Shown piece after piece: positions 1 to 5,874 of a stretch of DNA of 5,874 nt. Position 1 is the first letter of the stretch. Each line of letters opens with the position of its first letter. The notes under the pieces were generated by a model, which made no database searches, was not told the DNA's origin, and saw nothing but the letters and a program-made list of their open reading frames with translations. The position numbers and the translations under genes are program-made. The DNA comes from an uncultured Verrucomicrobiales bacterium (GTDB lineage Bacteria > Verrucomicrobiota > Verrucomicrobiia > Verrucomicrobiales > Akkermansiaceae), in contig CALABM010000129.1 of the NCBI GenBank assembly GCA_937885815.1, forward strand, positions 1-5,874, given 5' to 3'.

Positions 1-171
1 GACCCCTTCATCTCGCAGGAAACAGGCTATGGTATAGACGTGTTTGCATTGTTTGCGTTTGATTACCCTTATCTTGCGTCTTATCCATTCATCCGTAAGC
101 AGAATTAACAACAGCCCGACCACGCTGAGGGTAATCAGACGGCTTGATATGCTGACTTCTGCGAGAATCAT
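1..171 (-). CDS. Membrane-anchored ORF, partial (runs off left edge)
   Basis: An open frame of 57 codons starts at the ATG at 171 and continues past the window edge. Residues about 10-27 (LITLSVVGLLLILL) form one strong hydrophobic helix, followed by a basic stretch (IRRKIRVIKRKQ) that suggests a cytoplasmic side by the positive-inside rule. It starts 9 bp after the stop of the PH-like gene, on the same strand and in the same frame, so it is probably co-transcribed and translationally close. No clear Shine-Dalgarno precedes the ATG. The helix plus basic tail resembles the C-terminal helix of the PH-like protein (LSVSVVVGILL...IRMRRQ), which suggests a diverged tandem paralogue or a continuation of the same protein. 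The family is not recognised. Confidence 0.5.
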   Translation of the reverse strand, partial: MILAEVSISSRLITLSVVGLLLILLTDEWIRRKIRVIKRKQCKHVYTIACFLRDEGV

Positions 172-180
172 GTGCAGAAG

Positions 181-912
181 TTAGTTGCGAGAATTGGGGG
201 AGAAAATATGGAACTTTTGCCGCCGCATGCGGATAAGGCAGCGCAGCTCCAGCAGGATTCCAACCACCACCGAGACTGACAGAAGGTACATCCACCACCT
301 AACGTAATCCGCATGCATAATCCATCTTGTCAGAATGTCCAGAGGAAAAAGGTAATAGCCGATGATATTGCCGATGGGAGTCGGGCGGGGAATTTCTGTC
401 AAGTCGCGAGATTCGCCGGCAGTCGGCAGACTGAGCCCTAAGCTGGCAAGGTGTTTTTCCAGCTCAGCCGACGAGCTAATATTAACAAATCCTTCCTTGG
501 GGCGGCTGTACCCTTTTGTATACTTCACAAAGAGGTAATCAACACTGCCATTAGCCCGTCGCTTGCACGAGGCAATGAGCTGGGGCTGCAGCGTTACAGA
601 CACCGCAACAGGTCTGCTGCCCCAAAAGGGTTCTTCCACGATAAGAGCCCGTTTATCTGTGAGGAGGTAAAGAGTGCGGGATTCTCGCCGCCGCATGCTA
701 TGCAGCAACCACAGCGCCCCCCCAATCACAATCAGACCATAGAAGACCCCGGAGGCTCGGACAGACAGCACAAGGAGCAGACCGAGAATCACTATGGCAC
801 AGGCTACGGTGATTTTCTCTACATCCCACCGGGGTGTTCTGCGCTCAGCCCACAGCACGGTCTCATCCGCCCCAAGAACAAAATCGGCTGCCTGTTTTTC
901 CTCAGTGTACAT
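181..912 (-). CDS. Membrane protein with bacterial PH-like domain
   Basis: A 243-residue membrane protein. The N-terminus (LGADETVLWAERRTP, residues 13-27) matches the usual lead-in of bacterial PH-domain membrane proteins, 'pgE.vlw..rp'. Two hydrophobic helices follow at about 34-51 and 56-71. A PH-like beta region comes next with the hallmark YLLTDKRALIVE (82-93), strands to about residue 130, and GFVNISSSAELEKHL at 141-155. A third helix lies at about 207-224, ending in a basic tail. Such proteins are thought to sit in the inner membrane with the PH barrel cytoplasmic; their ligands are mostly unknown and none is claimed here. The ATG at 912 is preceded immediately by GGGGTGAT, which pairs with the extended anti-SD, and by a TTGACA/TAGAAT promoter. 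The membrane ORF immediately downstream is probably in the same transcript. Confidence 0.75.
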   Translation of the reverse strand: MYTEEKQAADFVLGADETVLWAERRTPRWDVEKITVACAIVILGLLLVLSVRASGVFYGLIVIGGALWLLHSMRRRESRTLYLLTDKRALIVEEPFWGSRPVAVSVTLQPQLIASCKRRANGSVDYLFVKYTKGYSRPKEGFVNISSSAELEKHLASLGLSLPTAGESRDLTEIPRPTPIGNIIGYYLFPLDILTRWIMHADYVRWWMYLLSVSVVVGILLELRCLIRMRRQKFHIFSPNSRN

Positions 913-921
913 ATCACCCCA

Positions 922-949
922 ATTCTACTGATTCAATAACGGATGTCAA
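922..949 (-). promoter_or_regulatory. Candidate sigma70-type promoter of the PH-like gene
   Basis: On the minus strand, a perfect -35 TTGACA (944-949) is separated by 16 bp from a -10 TAGAAT (922-927), which matches consensus at 5 of 6 positions. The predicted transcription start, about 7 nt after the -10, falls near 915, only about 3 nt before the ATG at 912. If this promoter is used, the mRNA is nearly leaderless and the GGGGTGAT motif lies mostly outside the transcript. A second TATAAT lies upstream (about 975-980 on the minus strand) but has no matching -35. Confidence 0.5.
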
Positions 950-1038
950 CCATTATCAAAACATACTTTTTCTATTATATAGACGCTCCCCGTGGGCATT
1001 TTGCTGCGAGTTTCCTGCATTTTTGTTGCGGATGGCGC

Positions 1039-1081
1039 AAAAAACGGGCTGCAAGGAGAGGATTCGCTCGAAGTGGAGCCC
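1039..1081 (-). terminator. Possible rho-independent terminator
   Basis: On the minus strand GGGCT (1077-1081) can pair with AGCCC (1046-1050). The stem is followed one base later by a run of six T (1039-1044). The loop is long (26 nt), although an inner GCTC/GAGC pairing is possible. The site is about 50 nt past the stop of the decayed gene, where an end of the minus-strand operon would be expected. The 5-bp stem is short, so this is tentative. Confidence 0.3.
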
Positions 1082-1133
1082 TTGGTCTGCCGGGTGCTGA
1101 TCATGGTCTTGCGGGTGGCTTTTTGTTCGTTGT

Positions 1134-1441
1134 TTACAGTTCGGCCAGAATCTTGAGGAACTCACTCATGGGGTACGCCCCGGTCATGCTGATATCCTTG
1201 TCTTGGAACACGAGGAAATAGCGATACCCCGGCCCGGCTTGTTCTCTCTGAAATTTTCCCTGATGAATTGGAACAGGATTGCTGCAGCAACGCCGCCCGT
1301 ATCAATTATGTCCACTAGCAGACGTAATTTGATTCGGGTGTGAGAAAGACGTGCCGACTGTAGAGTCCTTATTCTGAGGTTACTAAGTTTCCCTACAACG
1401 CCGTTTTTGTCGTCATACAGAGATTGAGCGGCACAATCATA
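1134..1441 (-). pseudogene. Decayed gene remnant, function unknown
   Basis: Two coding-like pieces sit in different frames. The upstream piece (1441 down to 1379) reads YDCAAQSLYDDKNGVVGKL. The downstream piece (1301 down to the TAA at 1134-1136) is open for 55 codons; its last part, GYRYFLVFQDKDISMTGAYP followed by MSEFLKILAEL, looks like a genuine C-terminus with a beta strand and an amphipathic helix. Joining them needs a one-base frame change and the loss of an in-frame TGA at 1302-1304. The downstream piece has no usable start codon. The remnant begins where the AbiC-like gene ends (its stop overlaps an ATG as ATGA), suggesting that the older gene was truncated when the AT-rich gene arrived or that it is simply decaying. 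No family is recognised. The interpretation rests on residue composition only. Confidence 0.4.
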
Positions 1442-2633
1442 ATGACATTTCCATGCCTTCATCTATGAGCTGATTTGCAATATCCTGGAGTTCTTTTTGA
1501 TTGTCTGGATTTTGTAATTCAGAATTCATATACGTAATAATTTGCTCGTATTCAGAAAGACGATAATTGCTAAAATGTCTCTGTTTTTTCAACACGTTAC
1601 TAATAATTTCACCTAAACAATTGGATATATTCTTAACCAATACAAAATGTGCTCGTTCCTTAACTTCATTATCGGAAATCCCCAATGGCGAAAGCTCATT
1701 ATAATCTTGGCTATCATTTATTGTTGGGGCAAACCTTAGAGCTCTCAATAATATTATTTCTTTAGTACTCTCTAATGGCAAGGTAAACAATAGCTGCTCC
1801 TTTTCGATTTTAGTTAGCTCATTATATGACAATATGCGATTTATTACATATTTTCGTAAAATCATAAACTGTTTAAGCTCAAAAAGACAATCATTAAATG
1901 TGTTTTTTACTTCATAAAAGTAGAAATCACATAATGAAGAATCAGATCCGCGTTTTCGTGCGAGTAATGAAGCTAACTTAAATACACAAACAAGACATGA
2001 CAATTCAAACGTTAGTTTTACAACCTCGGTTCCTGTTTTTGTTTGAGATGTTATGCCGTCTTCGCAGGTGTAAGAAATTGATAACTTTTGCATTTGGTCA
2101 GACAAGTGGGAAATAAGCATCATGGCCTCCTGCATCCAAGTCGTTTGAATTTGAGCCCTACTGATACTTATCTGTTCTTGAGATGACTTTGTTTGCTCAA
2201 TAATACTAACTTGTTGTAGTTTAATGGATTTATTTTGTTGATGCAAAGTATATAAGAACCCCAAAAAGGTTAAGGCAGCAAAAAAAGAGTTGATGAATCC
2301 ATAACTATCCCCTAGTAAGGCATAATTTTCAAGAGCGGAACTTTCAGAAGGATTTGCTTGAATGATGTTATTGGGAAGCATGTTTACAAACCACTCAGGA
2401 CTACATTTCATTAAAAAAATATATCCTCCCCACATTCCAAATATGAAAGCAAAAAACAAGAAAAAAAGAAGCTTAGGGCTATTGACCATAGACGCGAACC
2501 ACTTTTTTATAACTTTCATCTTTTCTGGCACCCGTTTAAGAAAAGGTAATAATTGTTCTATAAAAGGACCAAAGAGGATTTCGTGACCTGTCATATTGGA
2601 ATGATTCGGTTGGTCTTGTCCTTTGTCTCGCAT
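1437..2633 (-). CDS. Putative AbiC-like phage abortive infection membrane protein
   Basis: A 398-residue protein with a transmembrane helix at about 54-75, then GDSYGFINSFFAALTFLGFL at 108-127, which forms a second helix. A Gln/Lys/Ser-rich coiled coil follows (about 130-165, LHQQNKSIKLQQ...) and then a long alpha-helical, mostly soluble domain. The order of two N-terminal helices, a 'GDxxGxxN' motif at the start of helix 2, and a coiled coil running into a helical domain is typical of proteins annotated as putative phage abortive infection (AbiC-type). That is family recognition from memory, and no catalytic residues are visible. The gene is very AT-rich (about 25% GC at 1801-1860) against about 61% in part of its neighbour, which suggests horizontal origin. 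Start choice is uncertain: Met1 at 2633, Met14 at 2594 or Met39 at 2519 are possible, and none has a clear Shine-Dalgarno. It lies 45 bp after the Schlafen/ATPase gene and is probably in its operon. Confidence 0.55.
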   Translation of the reverse strand: MRDKGQDQPNHSNMTGHEILFGPFIEQLLPFLKRVPEKMKVIKKWFASMVNSPKLLFFLFFAFIFGMWGGYIFLMKCSPEWFVNMLPNNIIQANPSESSALENYALLGDSYGFINSFFAALTFLGFLYTLHQQNKSIKLQQVSIIEQTKSSQEQISISRAQIQTTWMQEAMMLISHLSDQMQKLSISYTCEDGITSQTKTGTEVVKLTFELSCLVCVFKLASLLARKRGSDSSLCDFYFYEVKNTFNDCLFELKQFMILRKYVINRILSYNELTKIEKEQLLFTLPLESTKEIILLRALRFAPTINDSQDYNELSPLGISDNEVKERAHFVLVKNISNCLGEIISNVLKKQRHFSNYRLSEYEQIITYMNSELQNPDNQKELQDIANQLIDEGMEMSL

Positions 2634-2678
2634 AATGTAGCTACTTTTCTATCACTTTATAACGCATTCTTTGTTTGT

Positions 2679-4132
2679 CTATACCTCAATGGCCTTATAC
2701 TTCTGATAGCGGCTATTAGGTTTATCTGGTATGGTTAATGTGAGCCTGCTGCCAATCAGAGGCGTAACATACTTTTCTCTGACCCATCTTTTATTATTCA
2801 TTCCTAGCATTTCTGCTATTTCGCCCACAGTTCTCGGAACTTGGCAGAAATCGACAATTTTCTGTTCTGTCTCTGTTAAATTTGACTTGTGCAGACTTGT
2901 GCAGACTTGTGCAGTCTTGTGCAGTCCTGTAGACTCTTGTGCAGACAACAAGTCCTTAAACCAAATAGTGAGATTCACGAAATTGGGTACAATTTCAATC
3001 TTGGGCTCGGGGAGTCCTTGCTCGCGGCAGCTCTGCATGATGAGGGAGATGCCGCGCCCCCAGGATTCCATAGTACCACGGCGATAGAATACATTGGCTA
3101 TGGTGGGATTGGTGGGCATGGAGCCAATGCTGTCGTCCACAAAATCAGTCCAGCTCATGCCGGGAGGGAACGAGCCGGGGTTCTGGAACACCATGCGGTC
3201 ATCATAAATAGCCAGACTAGGGGTGAGGTTATCCGCATTCCATGAGCGGTGGCACAGCATGTTGATGGCCGCTTCTTTGATAGCGGTGTAGGGCACGGTC
3301 AGCGTATCCTGACGGAACTTGCTATCCATGCGCCCGGCAAGGTTGAGATGCTTGAGGCAGAAGTCGATAACGGCATCGTATTGCTTGAACAGATTGCCCT
3401 CGCACACCGTCTGGTCGCGGAATACAAGCTTGTTCGTCCCCTCAAAGCGAGCAAGGCGCACTTTGCATTGGATATGGTGCATGGTGGGGTCTATGCCGAA
3501 CAGGGCGTTGGCCGCATTCAGCAACACACCATCATTGCGAGCCACGCCCAATTTCTGCATCACTTGAAGCGGGGTCTGCAAGGTCATGTTGGATGCCGGG
3601 ATGCGGCGAGCGCCGATACCATCGTGCAAAGTCTGGAATACCATCTCAGCGTCGATATCCTCTACGCGGAGCTCGGGGTTGGGCATATTCTCCCAGCTGA
3701 ATCGGCGGGGATTGCTCAGCTTGAGGCGCTCCTCGTACATAGTGCGGGGCATAACGGCTGTGGTGCTCTCCACCTTGTAGAATGCTCGCCCGTCAAAAGA
3801 GTACGGACCGTTCTTGAAATTAGTGGAGTCAAAGTAGATGGCAATCACATAGAACTCCGGCTTGTCCGGCAATTCGATGTACTCCACTTCAACATCAACA
3901 GCAGGCTCAATCTTGCGGAGAGCGTTTGCTATCTCCTGTCGCGTGGCATCCGTCACGTTCTGCCCGGTAATCTTGAGATTCGGAGCAATGCCGAACATAA
4001 GCCAGCCTCCATCCGAGTTCAGGAACGCGCAAGCCGTCTCCATACCACGATGAAGCTCGCCGGTAGTCTTCTTAACTCCAGCGTGCGCGTTTCATCCTTC
4101 GCTATCAGCTTCTTTATTTCATCTATGGTCAT
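2679..4132 (-). CDS. Schlafen/AlbA_2 - RecG-C-like ATPase - winged-helix protein, frameshifted near its start
   Basis: A COG2865-type putative regulator or helicase-related ATPase. The natural start is the ATG at 4132, preceded by TAAGG about 10 nt upstream. It reads MTIDEIKKLIAKDETRTLEL, and then the frame breaks; the rest is open from about 4070 to the stop at 2679, with 454 codons from the ATG at 4043. Adding one base restores LELKKTTGELHRGMETACAF, the expected AlbA_2 start, giving about 484 residues. Numbered from the 4043 ATG: AlbA_2 core at 1-110 (FLNSDGGWLMFGI), middle domain to about 245, and a GHKL-like HATPase_c_4 domain at 250-362 with KEAAINMLCHRSW, YDDRMVFQNPGSFPPG and ESWGRGI. 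A repeat-encoded linker spans 368-387, and a winged helix 390-454 (TVGEIAEMLGMNNKRWVREK). AlbA_2 binds nucleic acid in related proteins; the role here is inferred. Without recoding, only a 37-residue peptide or an N-truncated protein would be made. Confidence 0.85.
2884..2946. repeat. 10-bp tandem repeat in the ATPase/winged-helix linker
   Basis: Six tandem 10-bp units (plus-strand GACTTGTGCA) run from 2884 to 2943: three are identical (2884-2913), three carry substitutions, and a partial GAC follows. Because 10 is not a multiple of 3, successive units are read in all three frames, giving a 10-residue protein period (LHK-TAQ-VCT-S, then LHK again). Gain or loss of one unit would shift the frame and remove the winged-helix domain; only changes of three units keep the frame. 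Confidence 0.9.
4068..4076 (-). other. Frameshift site in the AlbA_2 start
   Basis: Minus-strand TTAAGAAG after codon 19 (GAG) should read TTAAAGAAG to give L-K-K followed by TTGEL. One A is missing from a short A run at 4072-4073. This is either a true single-base deletion or a sequence error. Confidence 0.75.
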
Positions 4133-4165
4133 CCGGTTACGCCTTACTTTCCCTGATACGGTAGT

Positions 4166-4193
4166 ATTGTAACATTTGGGCGGTATAAGTCAA
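4166..4193 (-). promoter_or_regulatory. Candidate sigma70-type promoter of the Schlafen/AbiC-like operon
   Basis: On the minus strand, -35 TTGACT (4188-4193) is followed by a 16-bp spacer and -10 TACAAT (4166-4171); each matches consensus at 5 of 6 positions. The predicted start is near 4159, leaving a leader of about 27 nt before the ATG at 4132, with TAAGG inside it. It is divergent from the ankyrin gene promoter about 100 bp away. Confidence 0.6.
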
Positions 4194-4288
4194 GCGAACC
4201 GCAGCTGTTATATCGTCATATTGCAGGATTGGAGCCTAAATATTATTGCCAAATACTAAGCTATTCAGATTTCTTCGGAGGAAAAGCA

Positions 4289-4317
4289 TTGACAATCTTA
4301 TAGTTAAACACTAAAAT
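4289..4317 (+). promoter_or_regulatory. Strong sigma70-type promoter of the ankyrin gene
   Basis: A perfect -35 TTGACA (4289-4294), a 17-bp spacer and -10 TAAAAT (4312-4317, 5 of 6 to consensus). The predicted transcription start is near 4324, the A of the ATG, so the mRNA is probably leaderless. The only purine-rich SD-like string (GGAGGAAAAG, about 4278-4287) is 36 nt or more upstream and lies outside such a transcript. Confidence 0.65.
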
Positions 4318-4323
4318 AAAAGC

Positions 4324-5625
4324 ATGAAAAAAGCACTCACGGTACTATTGATTGCACATGCGGCATGTGTTCCTGCTTATGCAACGGAGAGCGGGAATAA
4401 CGAGAATGTGGGAGTGTCGCCATTGGCGTTTCTTGAGTTCATCGAGGAAGAAATCGCAGAACTGATGCAAAAGCTGGAAAGGGTGAAAACTCCACAGGAT
4501 GCGATTAGGAAAGGAGATGCCGCAAAGTTGAAAGAGCTCCTATTAGCCGGAGCCGAGCTGACACCGGATTTGCTTATCTTGGCAGCAAGTGATGATCAAA
4601 TAGAATGCATGACGGTGCTTTTGGATTTGGGCCTGTCTCCCAATGCGCCTGATGGTGAAAGTCAAAACGCATTGCATCTTTGTGCCGCTTATGGGTATAC
4701 TGAAGGAGCCAAGCTGTTGTTGCAAGCAGGTGCAGATGTGAATATGCTCAGTCCTGCTCATGGTGGTTCTACACCGCTCATGCTCGCAGCAAAGAATAAC
4801 CATACAGAATGTGCAAGACTATTGGTTGAGGCTGGGGCGGATGTTTTTCAGCGGTCTGGTGTCTGGGAGTATACGGCTATTGATTGGGCGCTAGATTCAG
4901 AATCGCTGGATGTATTCAGATATTTGTTGAGTGTGGAAAAAATACGCGCCGACAAAGCCTTGATACAAGAATTGTTTGAGCCGATTCCTCATAACGCTGC
5001 ATTTGCTCGCTTGCTGATGGATGCCGGTGCCACTACTGGCAATGCCTGGGCAGATGCAGTATGTTACGGTGATGAGCAAAAGCTTCAAGAATTGCTCCAA
5101 ACCGAGGCTTCCCAAACAGCAGACAACAAGGAGCTGCTCATCCTTGCCATTACATTGCATGGTTCGCATATTATGCGTTATGTGTTACAAACCGGGGTAG
5201 ATGTCACACACTTTCCGCGTGATGCCGGCTGGCAGATTACCCGCGTGGTGGAAACGGGAAAGACCGAGCATTTGAAAATGCTCATAGAACAGGGAATGAA
5301 TGTTAATGAAACTTGCGCGTATTGGAATCATTCTCTGCTTATTGAGGCTGTTTTTCGTGGTTGCGATGAAGCGGTAGAGCTGCTGTTGAAATCCGGGGCT
5401 GACATCAATGCGCAGGATTCTGATGGTTATACGGCTCTCATGTATGCATACTGTAAACCGGAAAATGTGAAACTAATCCTTGCACGCAATCCCGACCTGA
5501 GCCTTCGTAACAAGAATGGTGATGACGCGCTCACACTCTTCCGGGACAACGTCAACCTTGGGGATGCCTACGCAGAGTGTTACCGCCTGTTGCAAGAATA
5601 TATGCAGCAGAAACAGCCCCAATGA
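4324..5625 (+). CDS. Secreted ankyrin-repeat protein
   Basis: A 433-residue protein with a typical signal peptide: basic MKK, a hydrophobic core (ALTVLLIAHAACV) and an AYA cleavage site at 18-20, so the mature form begins at Thr21 in the periplasm or outside. Cys15 does not fit a lipobox. Residues 35-55 are a short acidic helical segment. About ten ankyrin repeats then follow (about 58-428). The clearest are 115-141 (ALHLCAAYGY...LLLQAGADVN), 149-174 (TPLMLAAKNNH...LLVEAGADV), 337-363 (LLIEAVFRG...LLLKSGADIN) and 369-395. Repeats in the middle (182-300) are more diverged. Ankyrin repeats bind proteins; the partner cannot be told. The start is fixed by an in-frame TAA at 4312-4314, and the next in-frame Met (48) would lose the signal peptide. 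It is transcribed divergently from the Schlafen/AbiC-like operon and appears to be a single-gene unit. Confidence 0.92.
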   Translation: MKKALTVLLIAHAACVPAYATESGNNENVGVSPLAFLEFIEEEIAELMQKLERVKTPQDAIRKGDAAKLKELLLAGAELTPDLLILAASDDQIECMTVLLDLGLSPNAPDGESQNALHLCAAYGYTEGAKLLLQAGADVNMLSPAHGGSTPLMLAAKNNHTECARLLVEAGADVFQRSGVWEYTAIDWALDSESLDVFRYLLSVEKIRADKALIQELFEPIPHNAAFARLLMDAGATTGNAWADAVCYGDEQKLQELLQTEASQTADNKELLILAITLHGSHIMRYVLQTGVDVTHFPRDAGWQITRVVETGKTEHLKMLIEQGMNVNETCAYWNHSLLIEAVFRGCDEAVELLLKSGADINAQDSDGYTALMYAYCKPENVKLILARNPDLSLRNKNGDDALTLFRDNVNLGDAYAECYRLLQEYMQQKQPQ

Positions 5626-5626
5626 C

Positions 5627-5874
5627 GTAAAGCCGGTGGCTAGGATTCTGAGGACGGGGCTAGTCCATAACTAATCGTGTATATTTCCTCCCCTCTGTTC
5701 TAGTGAGGAGGATTCCCCCTCTTTTTATCCACCCTCCGCGAATGCTGTATTTCATTTTCCATGACCTCTTACAAGCGATGTAACAGTCTCCTAAATTGGG
5801 AAGTGATTTTCATAAAACTCTTCTATCCAATATATTATAATGTGATTCCATATTTGCTTTGGCTGAACGTAGGA
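5627..5874. other. Downstream non-coding tail
   Basis: No convincing gene is seen here. Besides the weak terminator, the stretch becomes AT-rich towards the right edge and holds a TATAAT at 5836-5841 without a matching -35. Two short open frames, one per strand, are discussed under rejected items. Confidence 0.5.
5686..5726 (+). terminator. Weak candidate terminator after the ankyrin gene
   Basis: TCCTCC (5686-5691) can pair with GGAGGA (5707-5712) around a 15-nt loop. The T run (5722-5726) starts 9 bases after the stem rather than immediately, so the case is weak. A smaller AGCC/GGCT hairpin sits just after the stop codon but has no T run. Confidence 0.3.

Noticed and set aside
451..939. 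162-codon plus-strand open frame opposite the PH-like gene
   Set aside because: The minus strand carries the helices and the PH motif; this product is low-complexity and has no recognisable features.
946..1104. Minus-strand 52-codon frame starting MISTRQTKG
   Set aside because: Ser-rich, unstructured composition, no ribosome-binding site, and it overlaps the promoter of the PH-like gene.
1084..1124. Imperfect direct repeat (GGTCTGCCGGGTGCT / GGTCTTGCGGGTGGCT)
   Set aside because: Two short diverged copies with no flanking element; not enough to call a repeat family.
992..1156. Plus-strand 54-codon frame from GTG, hydrophobic C-terminus
   Set aside because: The composition is plausible, but there is no SD or promoter and it runs opposite to the end of the gene remnant; open by chance is likely.
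2884..2946. CRISPR-like array
   Set aside because: Units are 10 bp, directly adjacent with no spacers, and lie inside a reading frame.
3249..4172. 307-codon plus-strand open frame over the Schlafen-type gene
   Set aside because: It is antisense to clear AlbA_2 and ATPase motifs in GC-rich DNA, and its product shows no domain-like features.
5660..5755. Minus-strand 31-codon frame starting MKYSIRGGW
   Set aside because: Too short, no SD, overlaps the candidate terminator. The frame stays open upstream for about 17 more codons without a start, so a remnant is possible but unproven.
5761..5874. Plus-strand frame starting MTSYKRCN, open to the right edge
   Set aside because: Only 38 codons are visible, with no ribosome-binding site or promoter upstream; cannot be told from chance.

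Overview
The window reads as an accessory region of a bacterial chromosome. The Sec-type signal peptide on a secreted ankyrin protein, the membrane PH-like protein and the defence-type genes all fit a Gram-negative, possibly gut-associated, bacterium. Two of three main promoters place the transcription start almost on the ATG, and only one gene has a recognisable Shine-Dalgarno. The taxon cannot be fixed from the sequence; a Verrucomicrobiota-like host is only a guess.

Layout. Positions 1-912 (minus strand) hold a membrane protein with a bacterial PH-like domain, followed 9 bp downstream by the start of a second membrane ORF that runs off the left edge in the same reading frame. Positions 913-1133 are intergenic, with a candidate terminator and a good promoter. 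Positions 1134-1441 (minus) look like the decayed remnant of a gene, with a coding-like C-terminus but no start and at least two reading-frame lesions. Positions 1437-2633 (minus) encode an AT-rich two-TM plus coiled-coil protein resembling putative AbiC-type phage abortive infection proteins. Positions 2679-4132 (minus) encode a Schlafen/AlbA_2 plus RecG-C-terminal-like ATPase plus winged-helix protein, whose reading frame is broken by an apparent one-base deletion near codon 21. Positions 4133-4323 are a divergent promoter region. Positions 4324-5625 (plus) encode a secreted ankyrin-repeat protein. Positions 5626-5874 carry no convincing gene.

How it fits together. The AlbA/ATPase gene and the AbiC-like gene are co-directional with a 45 bp gap and probably share the promoter at 4166-4193, so they form a candidate two-gene defence or regulatory module. 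Base composition is mosaic: a 180-bp sample of the ATPase part is about 61% GC, a sample of its winged-helix part is about 41%, and one line of the AbiC-like gene is about 25%. A 10-bp tandem repeat lies in the linker between the ATPase and winged-helix domains, where a change of one unit would shift the frame. The frameshift, the slippage-prone repeat and the decayed gene downstream point to a locus in flux.
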